Shown here piece after piece: positions 33,168 to 42,438 of a DNA stretch of 64,000 nt. The first letter of the stretch is position 1. Every line of letters begins with the position of its first letter. Below the pieces are notes generated by a model. It saw only the letters and a list, made by a program, of their open reading frames with translations. It had not been told where the DNA came from and searched no databases. The stretch comes from Paraliobacillus ryukyuensis (GTDB lineage Bacteria; Bacillota; Bacilli; Bacillales; Amphibacillaceae), in NCBI RefSeq assembly GCF_003315295.1, contig NZ_QNRI01000005.1:131845-195844 (forward strand), written 5' to 3'. Both the position numbers and the translations under genes were made by a program.

Positions 33168-34030
33168 TGTACACGTTTTGGATTATTCTCACGGGCTGTC
33201 TCGTTGGATTAACTTGTGGAATAGCTGGATCTTTACTAGTCCTACGTAAAATGTCTATGATTGCGGATGCCATCAGCCATACCGTATTGTTGGGGATTGT
33301 AGGTGCTTTTTTTGTTAGCCATTCATTAAATGGTGTACCAATGTTAATTGGTGCATCGGTGGTTGGTTTATTAACTGCTTATCTTGTAGAAGTACTGAAT
33401 AAATCAGGGGTGCAATCAGATGCTGCAATTGGCGTTGTCTTCACTTCTTTATTCGCATTAGGTGTTATCTTAATTTCTCTCATTGGCGACCAGGTTCATT
33501 TAGACACCAATCATGCGTTGATGGGCGAAATTGCCTTTGTACCATGGGATACAATGATGATAAAAGGGCAATCTTATGGCCCTCAAGCTGTGTGGATGCT
33601 CGGTTTTGCTTTGATCGCTAACGTACTACTTATCACGTTATTCTATAAGCAAATCAAAATGTCTACATTTGATCCACAGTTCGCTACATTAGTTGGTGTA
33701 CCGTTAACTTTTATTCATTACTTACTAATGACAATGGTGTCATTTTCAACAGTAGCCTCATTTAACAGTGTGGGAGCAATTTTAGTAGTTGCTATGCTTA
33801 TTGTACCTGGTGCCACTGCTTATTTACTATCGGAGCGATTTTTACACGTTATCCTTTTAAGTGGTGTAATTGGTGTAATAGCCGCTTTGCTGGGCTATGG
33901 TTTTTCTATATTATTAAATGTTTCCATTGCTGGATCGATGGCAACGATGACAGGTTTATTGTTTTTACTTGCTTTTCTATTTAATCCAAAAAACGGGTTA
34001 ATAATTAAAAAGTTAAGTACGCATTATTAA
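33164..34030 (+). CDS. mntD: Manganese ABC transporter second permease
   Basis: A 288-aa ABC-3 family permease, paralogue of the preceding one, with MIADAISHTVLLGIVG and the later GAILVVAMLIVPGATAYLL. Two different permeases with one ATPase is the mntABCD layout of B. subtilis. The start overlaps the previous stop by four bases. The operon ends in a long structured terminator. Confidence 0.9.
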   Translation: MMYTFWIILTGCLVGLTCGIAGSLLVLRKMSMIADAISHTVLLGIVGAFFVSHSLNGVPMLIGASVVGLLTAYLVEVLNKSGVQSDAAIGVVFTSLFALGVILISLIGDQVHLDTNHALMGEIAFVPWDTMMIKGQSYGPQAVWMLGFALIANVLLITLFYKQIKMSTFDPQFATLVGVPLTFIHYLLMTMVSFSTVASFNSVGAILVVAMLIVPGATAYLLSERFLHVILLSGVIGVIAALLGYGFSILLNVSIAGSMATMTGLLFLLAFLFNPKNGLIIKKLSTHY

Positions 34031-34046
34031 GAGGCAAAAGTCAATC

Positions 34047-34138
34047 AAAAATAGGCATGGAATTGGTGCTTACCCTCAAAAGTTAGTTTTCTATTCTAAA
34101 CTTTCGGGGGCGGTAGCATCATTCTCTAGCCTATTTTT
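34047..34138. terminator. Long structured hairpin between mntD and trmL
   Basis: Perfect outer stem AAAAATAGGC/GCCTATTTTT encloses a second imperfect stem (GGTGCTTACC with GGTAGCATC) and an inner AAAGTT/AACTTT. The 92-base structure reaches into the trmL stop codon and can end transcription from both sides. A small RNA cannot be excluded. Confidence 0.6.
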
Positions 34139-34616
34139 AATGCATATTTGGAAATCTTTGTTGTTTTAATACATCATAAGCAATGATTGCAGCTGTGTTG
34201 GATAAATTCAGGGAACGAACTTTATCATTCTGTGCCATTTGAATTCGCAAGCACCTGTCTTCTTTCCCCACTAAAAGCGGCTTTGGAATACCATTGGTTT
34301 CTCTGCCAAAAACAAAAAACAATTCTTGCTTTGCATCACTGAAATCAAAATCACTGTAATATTTGGAACCAAAATTTTCAATATAATAAAATTCACCAGC
34401 TGGATTAGCTTCATACAATTCTGCTAATGAATCATGGTAAAGGATGTTAACATCATGCCAATAGTCTAAGCCCGCTCGACGAAGCATTTTATCATCTGTT
34501 GAGAACCCCAGTGGGTGAATGAGATGTAATGTTGCGTTCGTTGCTAAACACGTTCGTGCAATGTTGCCTGTATTTGCTGGAATTTCAGGTTGATATAGTA
34601 CAATATGTAAACCCAC
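34137..34616 (-). CDS. trmL: tRNA (cytidine(34)-2'-O)-methyltransferase TrmL
   Basis: A 159-aa SPOUT methyltransferase that methylates the ribose of the wobble base in tRNA-Leu. It starts GLHIVLYQPEIPANTGNIART, near identical to the family start, and has the knot motifs FVFGRETNGIPKPLL and IQMAQNDKVRSLNLSNTAAI. The start chosen is the GTG just before GLH, six bases after AGAGGTG; an earlier GTG overlaps that site. B. subtilis calls it cspR and has it beside queG and yhbB, as here. Confidence 0.93.
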   Translation of the reverse strand: MGLHIVLYQPEIPANTGNIARTCLATNATLHLIHPLGFSTDDKMLRRAGLDYWHDVNILYHDSLAELYEANPAGEFYYIENFGSKYYSDFDFSDAKQELFFVFGRETNGIPKPLLVGKEDRCLRIQMAQNDKVRSLNLSNTAAIIAYDVLKQQRFPNMH

Positions 34617-34688
34617 TTTTTTCACCTCTAAAACAATAATAACTAAATTATTATAGCATACTTTCTAACTTATTGTTGAGAAGTTTGA

Positions 34689-35564
34689 TCAGTTCACGCC
34701 AATTTGAAAAAACTTATACTGACATTCAGGTGTCCAAGCATAAGAGTCCTCGTAACTCCAATAACGATGACGACTGTTATTGGTATGAGCATTCACTAAT
34801 GGCATCCCTTCTTGATCTTTCATCACAACAATAGTATTGTGATTCCATTTTCCATCCCCCTCAAAGTCATAGCAAATGACATCTCCAGGTAAGAGTTGGT
34901 TTGCGCTGTCCACTTCTTTTCCTTTTAATCCTTGCGGCGAACCACTAAGATACCAGCGTAAGGAATGAGCAACTGCCCAGCTATAAGACCAATTGTTATC
35001 GCGATACCACCAACCTTTTGCTCGGTCTGGATAGCCACGCATGGGAGCCCCACCAGCATGCAACGCTTGTGAAACAAAGTTCGTACAATCAACATCAAAC
35101 TGCTTATACGCTGGATTATAATCATCCCACCAGCGCTCTGCATAATTTACTGCCGCTCTTCTGTCATAGTTGAAACGTTGGTTTGAGAAGCGATCGTTTT
35201 TGGCAATGGATCTTTGTTCTATTTGCTTAGGTTCATTAGAAATAGGAGTCGTTACTAGTTTGTCTTCGATCAATTTTCCTTTGTAAAATATTGCTTGATG
35301 TTCACATAATTGTTCTTCATGATAAAAAAAGTGCGCTTGCCGAACTAGAAACGTTACACGAAGTAAGTAGTTTACTCTTACTTCGTGACGTTCTAGTCGC
35401 AAGCGACCAATAATTGCTCCAGTACCAGATATATGTGGTATATGATTCCCTCTCTGGCTATGGATTTGTTTTTTATATTGAACCCAATTATCCACTTTAT
35501 TATCTTTATTAGTTGGATCCAGTTGTATTTCCCAGTATTTTGTAAGTTCGTTTGCTAACGTCAT
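34689..35564 (-). CDS. Amidase-domain protein (YhbB-like, Amidase_6)
   Basis: A 291-aa protein. The N-terminal half is variable and charged; the C-terminal half is the putative amidase domain with a catalytic Cys in DVDCTNFVSQALHAGG, LLPGDVICYDFEGDG and a His in KWNHNTIVV. No signal peptide or membrane helix is visible. In B. subtilis the equivalent yhbB sits beside queG, as here. Three ATG codons in a row open the gene; the third is best spaced from AGGGGG. The natural substrate is unknown. Confidence 0.8.
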   Translation of the reverse strand: MTLANELTKYWEIQLDPTNKDNKVDNWVQYKKQIHSQRGNHIPHISGTGAIIGRLRLERHEVRVNYLLRVTFLVRQAHFFYHEEQLCEHQAIFYKGKLIEDKLVTTPISNEPKQIEQRSIAKNDRFSNQRFNYDRRAAVNYAERWWDDYNPAYKQFDVDCTNFVSQALHAGGAPMRGYPDRAKGWWYRDNNWSYSWAVAHSLRWYLSGSPQGLKGKEVDSANQLLPGDVICYDFEGDGKWNHNTIVVMKDQEGMPLVNAHTNNSRHRYWSYEDSYAWTPECQYKFFQIGVN

Positions 35565-35616
35565 CATCATTCCCCCTTCTATTCATACTTATGCGCAAAT
35601 AGCAGGGAACATGTAG

Positions 35617-36756
35617 TTAGGTTACTTGGGTATAATAAGCTAAACCTTTTTCCATTTCATGCAATACTTGTTCATCTTGTTCGTTTGTTTGGGCTTGTTT
35701 TATTGCTGCTAAACCATCTTCTGTTCCTATTTTACCAATCGCCCATGCAGCAGTTCCTCGTATTACTGGTCGTGGGTCTTCCTTCATCAAACGAATAAGC
35801 TCTGGTATCGCTGTTGTTTCTTTATAATGTGCTAAAGCAATAATAGCGTTTCGTTGAATTGGTTTTTTCCCTCGCCAAGAACCTGCCATAGAACCAAATC
35901 TTTCCTTGAACTCTCGATTAGATATCGAAAGAAGTGGAAGGAGTTCTGGCTTGACTAGGTCGGGTTCTGGTTCCAGTTCAGGATGTAAATGCGTATCGAC
36001 TTGTTTATTTTTCGGACAAACGACTTGGCAAGTATCAAAGCCATATAATTGATTCCCCATAATTTCACGATACTTGTCTGGTAAAAATCCTTTCGTTTGC
36101 GTGACAAAAGCAATACAATTTTGAGCATTCAATCGACCTGGTTCTACTAATGCCCCCGTGGGACAAGCATCAAGACATTTGGTACAATCTCCACATCCAT
36201 CATCTACTGGTTCATCTGGGGGGAATGGAATATTGGTAATCATTTCTCCCAAATAAACATAGGAACCAAATTCTGGCGTAATAATCATGGTATTTTTCCC
36301 ACTAAAACCAATACCCGCTCGTTCAGCAACCGCCCGATCGGAAAGTTCACCTGTATCTACCATGGACCGAGACTCAAAACCAGCAATTTTTGAAGCAATA
36401 AAAGTACTTAATTGCTCCAGCTTTCCATTTAGCACATGATGATAATCCAATCCCCAAGAAGCACGACAAAAATTGCCCCGGCGGGAACCTTTCTTATTCT
36501 TTGGCGGATTTTTCATTCGAGAAGGATAGGCAACTGCAATCGCAATAATCGACTGTGCATCCGACAAATGCAGGGTTGGTTCTGTCCGCTCTTCAATGGT
36601 ACCTTTTTCAAATCCAGATTGGTAGCCAGAATCTTGTTGTAATTTCAATCGCGATTTCATTTCAGCAAACTCATTCGCTGCTGCAAAACCAATCTTATCA
36701 ATACCAATTGATTTACCGTACGCGATAATTTCCTCTTTCAATGTTTCATATGCCAT
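35617..36756 (-). CDS. queG: Epoxyqueuosine reductase QueG
   Basis: A 379-aa cobalamin-dependent iron-sulfur enzyme that reduces epoxyqueuosine to queuosine in tRNA, the last step of the pathway. Two 4Fe-4S motifs are visible: CGDCTKCLDACPTGAL and, with a separate Cys, CQVVCPKN. An N-terminal cobalamin-binding half includes RAVAERAGIGFSGKN. The C-terminal about 60 residues form HEAT-like repeats (RGTAAWAIGKIG), as in B. subtilis. No other queuosine genes lie nearby. Confidence 0.93.
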   Translation of the reverse strand: MAYETLKEEIIAYGKSIGIDKIGFAAANEFAEMKSRLKLQQDSGYQSGFEKGTIEERTEPTLHLSDAQSIIAIAVAYPSRMKNPPKNKKGSRRGNFCRASWGLDYHHVLNGKLEQLSTFIASKIAGFESRSMVDTGELSDRAVAERAGIGFSGKNTMIITPEFGSYVYLGEMITNIPFPPDEPVDDGCGDCTKCLDACPTGALVEPGRLNAQNCIAFVTQTKGFLPDKYREIMGNQLYGFDTCQVVCPKNKQVDTHLHPELEPEPDLVKPELLPLLSISNREFKERFGSMAGSWRGKKPIQRNAIIALAHYKETTAIPELIRLMKEDPRPVIRGTAAWAIGKIGTEDGLAAIKQAQTNEQDEQVLHEMEKGLAYYTQVT

Positions 36757-36768
36757 AACTTAACCACC

Positions 36769-38469
36769 TTATTTTACTTTCGCAGTACGAATTCGATTCA
36801 ATGCTGCAGCAATTTCAAAGCGACGTGGTCGAGCCAAATCTCCTGGATGCTGCTTTGGAAAAGGCGCAAAAGCTGCAAGTCCAGCTTGATCCATTTTCCT
36901 TTCTATATCATCTAACAGTTCAGTCAATGTTTTTCCTTGTTTTAATAGTCCTTGTTTATCCACGTAACGAATAATAGCAGCAATCATCGACGTTTGTGAC
37001 GTATCCACCAATTGTTCCACATACATTAAGTCAAGATCGTTCTTACCGATGATAATCGTAGTTAAACCTTTTGCTTGGATTTTTGATTTTTTACCTTGTT
37101 GTGCTTGGATTGTATTTGGTAAGAATATACGATTGGACACCTCACCAAATGCATCTAATCCTTCTGATTGTCTTGTGATTGGATATTTTCCAGCAATGTC
37201 TTTCGCTCGACTGGTTACGTTATAAACATGGTAATGGTCGAGCATAATTACTTGATCAGCTACATCGAAATAATCACCTGATCCACCCATAACAAAAATA
37301 GTTGAAATAGCTAATTGCTCTTTCATTTGTTTTATTTTATCAATAAATGGTGTGATTGGTTCTTTGTCTTTATTGACTAAAGCTTGCATCCGTTGATCTC
37401 GAATCATAAAATTGGTTGCACTAGTATCTTCGTCAATAAGCAATGTGTTCGCACCAGCTTCAATTGCTTCCATAACATTTGCTGCTTGGGACGTACTTCC
37501 ACTAGCATTATCAGTTGAAAAATGCTTGGTTTTTTGACCTTGAGGCAAGTCATTGATAAATGGAGAGATATTAACGCCAGTTACTTTTCTACCATCTTCC
37601 GCTCGTACTTTGACAGCCGCCGGATCAGTTAAAACAAATTCTCGACCATCACCCTCTATGTGATGATAGACACCACGCTCAATTGCAGCTAGTAATGTAC
37701 TTTTCCCATGGTAACCGCCACCAACAATTAAGGTAATTCCCTTTGAAATCGCCATACCTGTAATCGGTTGCTCACGATGCGGCAATTGAATCGACACTTT
37801 ATTTTGCACTGGACTTTCAAAGGCAATAGCGTCTTTTAGTGGTCGATTACTAATACCACTCGTTCTCGGCAGAATAGAACCATCAGCGACAAAACTAATC
37901 CATCCATTTGCTTTCATTTCTTTACGGATAGCTTGATGCTGGTCAGCAAGTTGGACTACTCGTTCAATCGCTTTATCGGTTACAGCAAATATCGAATCAG
38001 TTAGAATAGCTGGGATCGCATCAAAAAATAGCGACTCCGCGCCCTTGCCATTAATTTTTCTTCCGAATGCAGGTAAACCGATAGATAGGCAAATGGTAAC
38101 ATGCGCTTCATCTATTTGTACTGCTGTGCGATCTAGAATTTCTTGTCCGGGTGCATCTATTTTGATAATGCCACTTTTTCCTGAACCTTTGGCTTCGGCA
38201 CTATTTTTATTAATCGCTTTTGCAACATATCGGGCAATCCAATCTTCCGCATATATTTTCCTGTTGGCCTCCAGTTTCCATTCCGGATAAATCGTTCGAT
38301 ATTCATTTGGAATAACAATGCGGATTTTAGAAGGAGAAGCAAATGGATCACCTTGTACATAATCCACATGGACTTCATAACGATGAAAAGAATATTTTCC
38401 TTGTATTTCCTTGTAAGCCTTGTACCCTTTTCCATTTATATTTCTTAATTTATTTTGTAATTTTTTCAC
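36769..38469 (-). CDS. Predicted ATPase of the ABC class
   Basis: A 566-aa cytoplasmic protein of the widespread, uncharacterised ABC-class ATPase family (PF09818 type). Walker A reads GGGYHGKST at about residue 254, then ALDFLIDEDTSATNF-like NTLLIDEDTSATNFMIRD, the family's Walker B. The N-terminus has YKAYKEIQGKYSF. No membrane partner is encoded. The GTG start has GAGGTG eight bases upstream. It is 12 bases upstream of queG on the same strand, so the two may share a transcript. Function unknown. Confidence 0.85.
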   Translation of the reverse strand: MKKLQNKLRNINGKGYKAYKEIQGKYSFHRYEVHVDYVQGDPFASPSKIRIVIPNEYRTIYPEWKLEANRKIYAEDWIARYVAKAINKNSAEAKGSGKSGIIKIDAPGQEILDRTAVQIDEAHVTICLSIGLPAFGRKINGKGAESLFFDAIPAILTDSIFAVTDKAIERVVQLADQHQAIRKEMKANGWISFVADGSILPRTSGISNRPLKDAIAFESPVQNKVSIQLPHREQPITGMAISKGITLIVGGGYHGKSTLLAAIERGVYHHIEGDGREFVLTDPAAVKVRAEDGRKVTGVNISPFINDLPQGQKTKHFSTDNASGSTSQAANVMEAIEAGANTLLIDEDTSATNFMIRDQRMQALVNKDKEPITPFIDKIKQMKEQLAISTIFVMGGSGDYFDVADQVIMLDHYHVYNVTSRAKDIAGKYPITRQSEGLDAFGEVSNRIFLPNTIQAQQGKKSKIQAKGLTTIIIGKNDLDLMYVEQLVDTSQTSMIAAIIRYVDKQGLLKQGKTLTELLDDIERKMDQAGLAAFAPFPKQHPGDLARPRRFEIAAALNRIRTAKVK

Positions 38470-38553
38470 TTTATAACACCTCTACCTAATAGCATACAAT
38501 CTTAACTGTACCTCTTTCAAGCAAATCGGTAAAGCTGATTTGCAACATGAAAA

Positions 38554-38591
38554 AACGCAATACTTCGTTGCTATCAACGAAATACTGCGTT
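38554..38591 (-). terminator. Terminator of tRNA-Gly
   Basis: 16-bp arms AACGCAATACTTCGTT and AACGAAATACTGCGTT pair with G-U wobbles only, and the minus strand continues with six T. Confidence 0.8.
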
Positions 38592-38603
38592 GTGACATAT
38601 GTA

Positions 38604-38677
38604 TGGAGCGGGTGAAGGGAATCGAACCCTCGACATCAGCTTGGAAGGCTGAGGTTTTACCACTAAACTACACCCGC
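38604..38677 (-). tRNA. tRNA-Gly (anticodon TCC), CCA encoded
   Basis: The acceptor stem GCGGGTG/CACCCGC, D-arm TAGTTTAGTGGTAAAAC, anticodon stem TCAGC/GCTGA with loop CTTCCAA (anticodon TCC), and T-arm GAGGGTTCGATTCCCTT form a full cloverleaf. A discriminator T and the encoded CCA follow. It is a single tRNA with its own terminator. Confidence 0.96.
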
Positions 38678-38692
38678 ATGGTAAGATAATTT
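38647..38692 (-). repeat. 46-bp direct repeat, copy 1 (5' half of the tRNA-Gly gene and upstream bases)
   Basis: Identical to 38791-38836. It covers the first 31 bases of the intact tRNA gene and 15 bases upstream of it, stopping in the anticodon stem. Confidence 0.9.
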
Positions 38693-38790
38693 ATGTACTC
38701 AATTTAATTACGCGCTTCCATGTCCCTGCATCTTCTCGTATGAATCAATGGAGCGAATGCTTCGGGACAACTCGATGATTACTCGCTCGT

Positions 38791-38836
38791 GGCTGAGGTT
38801 TTACCACTAAACTACACCCGCATGGTAAGATAATTT
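38791..38836 (-). repeat. 46-bp direct repeat, copy 2 (orphan 5' half of tRNA-Gly)
   Basis: Exact copy of 38647-38692, carrying the tRNA-Gly 5' half without its 3' half. It lies 144 bp upstream of the intact gene in the same orientation. The 98 bases between the copies (38693-38790) are GC-rich in their inner part relative to the surroundings. Confidence 0.9.
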
Positions 38837-38998
38837 TTGAATCGATGTATAAAATTATAACAACTTTCTACAAACCTTGCAACACCAAATTACAAAATTA
38901 ATAGATAACTCTAACATAAAGGTATCATATATATTATACTGTACTATACGAAACATAGATGATGCACAAAAAATCAAAATAAGTGGGAGGCGATTGAG

Positions 38999-39499
38999 AT
39001 GAAAAAAATAATTATTGTTGGAAGTGGGGGTGCAGGTAAATCAACATTAGCTCAACAATTAGGAGACAAATTACATATACCTGTACATCATTTAGATAGT
39101 TATTTTTGGAAACCGAATTGGGTATCCATTAGTAGAGAAGAATTAGTTGATATTCAACTTGGACTAATGCAACAAGATAGTTGGATTGTTGATGGAAATT
39201 ATTCAGGTACCTTGGATCTTCGTTTAAAACAAGCAGATACAGTTATTTTTTTAAATTATCCTACTTGGAGATGCCTTTATGGGATTGTAAAGAGAAGAAT
39301 ACAATATCATAACAAAACAAGGCCGGATATGGGTGAAGGTTGCACTGAAAAACTTGATATGGAATTTTTTAAGTGGGTTGCTCGCTTTCAAAAAGACAAA
39401 GCCCCTAAGCTAAAAAGAAAAATCAAAGCCGCCTCACATATTAACTACATTGAATTAAATAGCCCAAAGCAAACACACAACTTTTTACAACATGTTTAG
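38999..39499 (+). CDS. P-loop nucleotide-kinase-like protein (topology modulation protein/FlaR-like)
   Basis: A 166-aa adenylate-kinase-like protein. Walker A is GSGGAGKST, followed by HHLDSYFWKPNW and WIVDGNYSGTLDLRLKQAD, and the lid arginine region RRIQYHNKTRPDMGEGC. These are marks of the so-called DNA topology modulation (FlaR) family, whose true substrate is unknown. The ATG follows GGGAGG. It stands alone after the tRNA region; a small membrane protein gene follows on the same strand. Confidence 0.85.
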   Translation: MKKIIIVGSGGAGKSTLAQQLGDKLHIPVHHLDSYFWKPNWVSISREELVDIQLGLMQQDSWIVDGNYSGTLDLRLKQADTVIFLNYPTWRCLYGIVKRRIQYHNKTRPDMGEGCTEKLDMEFFKWVARFQKDKAPKLKRKIKAASHINYIELNSPKQTHNFLQHV

Positions 39500-39544
39500 C
39501 TCCTTCATATACGGGTAGCGTGGTTATAAGAAAGGTGGCTAAAT

Positions 39545-39679
39545 ATGATTTGGACAATTATAGGTATTCTACTATTAGCTTGGTTAATTGGCTTTGTTGT
39601 GGATGTTGCTGGTGGATTAATCCACATTCTGTTAATTATTGCATTAGTTGTGTTTATCGCAAAAATGCTCAGGAGATGA
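39545..39679 (+). CDS. Lmo0937-family small membrane protein
   Basis: A 44-aa protein made of two hydrophobic stretches (MIWTIIGILLLAWLIGFV and IHILLIIALVVFIAKML) joined by VDVAGG. The pattern W-x-I-I-G-I-L-L, the glycine turn and the basic C-terminus RR match the Lmo0937/DUF5670 family of stress-associated small membrane proteins. AAGGTGG lies seven bases before the ATG. A longer frame covering the same bases is only its shadow. Confidence 0.75.
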   Translation: MIWTIIGILLLAWLIGFVVDVAGGLIHILLIIALVVFIAKMLRR

Positions 39680-39741
39680 TTGCCTTAACAGAATGGCAGT
39701 TCATGTAAACAAATAATAATTATAAATATGTTCAAATAAGA

Positions 39742-39778
39742 AGAGAACTATAATAAAATGTACTTATTATAGTTCTCT
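39742..39778. terminator. Perfect 15-bp hairpin downstream of the Lmo0937-like gene
   Basis: AGAGAACTATAATAA and TTATTATAGTTCTCT are exact complements with a seven-base loop. No T-run follows on the plus strand and only a weak one on the minus strand. Confidence 0.5.
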
Positions 39779-39861
39779 CTTAGTAATTAGGACGCTTAAC
39801 AAACTGAGTTCATCCGACCGGTTTGTAATAAAAGATAATTTTTAAAGGAATTGAATTGCTA

Positions 39862-40485
39862 TTATTTCATTTTGATTTTATCGTATGTTTCTAACCATGT
39901 TTTTGCCATTAACATATTACCAGCGCTATTCATATGTACACCATCAATGGTTAATTGTTCTGTTGCCTCTGAATTCAAATAATTTAAAAAAGCTGTATGA
40001 GTTGGTACTATCACTAAATTAAACTCACTACCCAATCGGTGAATCGCATCTACATAAGCTTTTAATAATTGGTTTCCTTCAGATGCAACTGTTTCTTCAA
40101 TAATTGTTGGTTCCATGAGAATAATCTCACTATTTGTAAACGCTATCGTTTTTTCTAACAATTCTCGATAAATGGATTCAAACCGCTCTGGATAAACTTG
40201 TTCCATATCAACATTATCTAATTGTTGCCAAACATCATTTATTCCAATAGAAACTGATAAAATATCTGGTTTAAGTGCCAGTACATCTTGATCCCAACGC
40301 TCTTGTAAGTTAACAACACGGTCCCCACCAACACCTTTATTTATTATCTCAGGTGTTTGATTCGGATTAGAAACTAACCAATAATCGTGAATTAGATTTA
40401 CATAGCCTGTTCCTAACGGTTCCGAATCTGTTCTTCCCCATTCCGTTATACTATCACCAATAAAAACAATTCGTTTATTCTGCAT
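39862..40485 (-). CDS. SGNH/GDSL-family hydrolase
   Basis: A 207-aa esterase-like hydrolase. Block I is IVFIGDSITEWGR with the catalytic Ser, block II Gly in GVGGDRVV, block III SIGINDVW with the oxyanion Asn, and block V DGVHMNSAG with the catalytic Asp and His. There is no signal peptide, so it acts in the cytoplasm. The ATG follows GGAGGAG. Its relatives include acyl-CoA thioesterases and carbohydrate esterases; the substrate is open. Confidence 0.88.
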   Translation of the reverse strand: MQNKRIVFIGDSITEWGRTDSEPLGTGYVNLIHDYWLVSNPNQTPEIINKGVGGDRVVNLQERWDQDVLALKPDILSVSIGINDVWQQLDNVDMEQVYPERFESIYRELLEKTIAFTNSEIILMEPTIIEETVASEGNQLLKAYVDAIHRLGSEFNLVIVPTHTAFLNYLNSEATEQLTIDGVHMNSAGNMLMAKTWLETYDKIKMK

Positions 40486-40617
40486 ATAATTTCTCCTCCA
40501 TTACAAATTTCTATATCCTTATTATGGCACTTTGATTACAAAAAAACTATGTATAAACTAGATGAATGTCGCTTCACTATTCTTGTTTTACCATTTTTAT
40601 GTTGAATAAACATAAAA

Positions 40618-40650
40618 AACTCCTGTGACTAACGTTTAGCTACAGGGGTT
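40618..40650 (-). terminator. Terminator of the diguanylate cyclase gene
   Basis: AACTCCTGTGACTAA pairs with TTAGCTACAGGGGTT, and the minus strand continues TTTTTATG. The hairpin overlaps the stop codon. Confidence 0.75.
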
Positions 40651-42322
40651 AATTAGTTGTTTCATGTATTTCGATCACAGCACTGTTTTTGCCATTATTC
40701 TTTGCTTTATATAATGCTTCATCGACTTGTTTCATTAAATAATTAGTTGAAAATCCCTTGCCATCTGAGAGAATGACGCCAATACTAGCTGTAATGGTGA
40801 GATGATAGGGCTCAATAATCCAAGGGTTTTGCAATTGTGCTTTGATTCTATTAAGAACTGTTTCTACATTTGCTTTTGTTTCGATAGTTGGAAGTAGTAT
40901 AATGAATTCATCTCCACCCAACCTTGCAACTGTATCCATTTCGCGGACTGATTGTTCTAACCTTTTACCAAGTTCTTGCATCACTGCATCCCCAACATCA
41001 TGGCCTTTTTGGTCATTGATTTGTTTAAAATCATCTAAGTCTAGCATTGCAATCGCAAAACGATTTTGATTACGCTCATTAGTTGCCATTGTTTGCATTA
41101 ATCGATCTTGAAACAAGCGACGATTCGGTAATCCAGTTAATGAATCATGATAAGCTAGTGTTTTTAAGCGTGCTTCATATCGTTTCCGATCGGTAATATC
41201 TCTTCCTACTACCACAAGGTGTTTGAACTCATGGTCTGTTGTAAAAACTGGTTGACCATTTATCTCAAACCATAACCATTCATTCAAGCGATTATAAATT
41301 CGACATTCTATTGTAAACGATAACTGGTGCGTTACCGCTTGCTTTATTTTTTCTTCTACTGCTGCTTGATCTTCTTTATTGATAAAATTGGTTATCGGGT
41401 GACTTTCAAAATAGTATACAGGGTAGCCCAGAATGTAGGCATAAGATGGGGATGCATAGACTATTTTTCCATTGCTATCTAATAACGATATTAAATCATA
41501 CGAATTCTCAGCAATTAGGCGAAATCGTTGTTCACTTTTTATCAGTGCCTCTTTTGCCTTGTGTTCTTTTGTCATATCTTTGATAATAGCATAAACACCG
41601 TGTATTGTATTGTGCACCTTTATTGGAACAAATTTAAATTGTAAATGTATTTCAACATTTGTTGTCGTTAATATTGGTGTTTCCACATAAGTCGTTTTTC
41701 CATCTCTCGCTTGTAAAAAACTCTCGCTAACTTTGGTTTGATCGGGATTATGTATGAGCGACAATAAAGCGATTGTTTTTTTATCTAAATGTATACGAAA
41801 TAATTGTTCAAACACATTATTTCCATTTGTTATATTACCGTCCAAATCTAAGTAAATGATTGCATCCGGGTTTTGATCAAATAATGCCTTATATCTTTGT
41901 CTACTAAAACGTAATTTCTCTTGTGATATTTTCTTTTCATATTCCGCTTCTTTTAAAGTAGTAATATCACGCGTCAGAGCAACTACTTGTTTCACTTTAC
42001 CATCGACGATAATAGGGGTTAATGTGGTTTCACTCACTTTATCTCCAGCGTGTCGCGCATGAAAAGAATCTTCATAAGTAATTGGTTGTTTTAGCATTAC
42101 TACTTTTCGATATTTTTCATGCAATACGTTAAGCAGAGCACCGCTATTAACCTCCGCTAGTTCTTTACCAATGATATCATCGGTGTAGCCAGTTATCTTT
42201 TTTGTTTTTTCATTAATGAATTCATAATAAAAATAACGTTGATCAGAACTCACACACATGACAAACACCATATCTTGAATCCCATTATAAACGGAGAGAT
42301 AATTTAACTGATTATCATTCAA
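40649..42322 (-). CDS. PAS-domain diguanylate cyclase
   Basis: A 557-aa cytoplasmic signalling enzyme making cyclic di-GMP from GTP. Three PAS domains occupy roughly residues 10-125, 140-255 and 265-385, each ending in a PAC-like segment (QVVALTRDITTLKEAE, GVYAIIKDMTKEHKA, VVVGRDITDRKRYE). The GGDEF domain follows, with intact active site GGDEF and the product-inhibition site REMD five residues before it. No EAL domain or membrane helix. The start is TTG after AAGGGGG. It is monocistronic. Confidence 0.92.
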   Translation of the reverse strand: MNDNQLNYLSVYNGIQDMVFVMCVSSDQRYFYYEFINEKTKKITGYTDDIIGKELAEVNSGALLNVLHEKYRKVVMLKQPITYEDSFHARHAGDKVSETTLTPIIVDGKVKQVVALTRDITTLKEAEYEKKISQEKLRFSRQRYKALFDQNPDAIIYLDLDGNITNGNNVFEQLFRIHLDKKTIALLSLIHNPDQTKVSESFLQARDGKTTYVETPILTTTNVEIHLQFKFVPIKVHNTIHGVYAIIKDMTKEHKAKEALIKSEQRFRLIAENSYDLISLLDSNGKIVYASPSYAYILGYPVYYFESHPITNFINKEDQAAVEEKIKQAVTHQLSFTIECRIYNRLNEWLWFEINGQPVFTTDHEFKHLVVVGRDITDRKRYEARLKTLAYHDSLTGLPNRRLFQDRLMQTMATNERNQNRFAIAMLDLDDFKQINDQKGHDVGDAVMQELGKRLEQSVREMDTVARLGGDEFIILLPTIETKANVETVLNRIKAQLQNPWIIEPYHLTITASIGVILSDGKGFSTNYLMKQVDEALYKAKNNGKNSAVIEIHETTN

Positions 42323-42438
42323 CCATGCTTTCCCCCTTTTATCAAAAGTATAAATTACCCAAAACTATTATACCATATTTCCAATTAAACAATTCTACAT
42401 ATTACATTATAATCCCAGCTCTTGATATTATCACTCAA

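Noticed and set aside
38521..38543. Hairpin GCAAATC/GATTTGC as a second tRNA terminator
   Set aside because: No T-run follows on either strand; the hairpin at 38554-38591 is far stronger.
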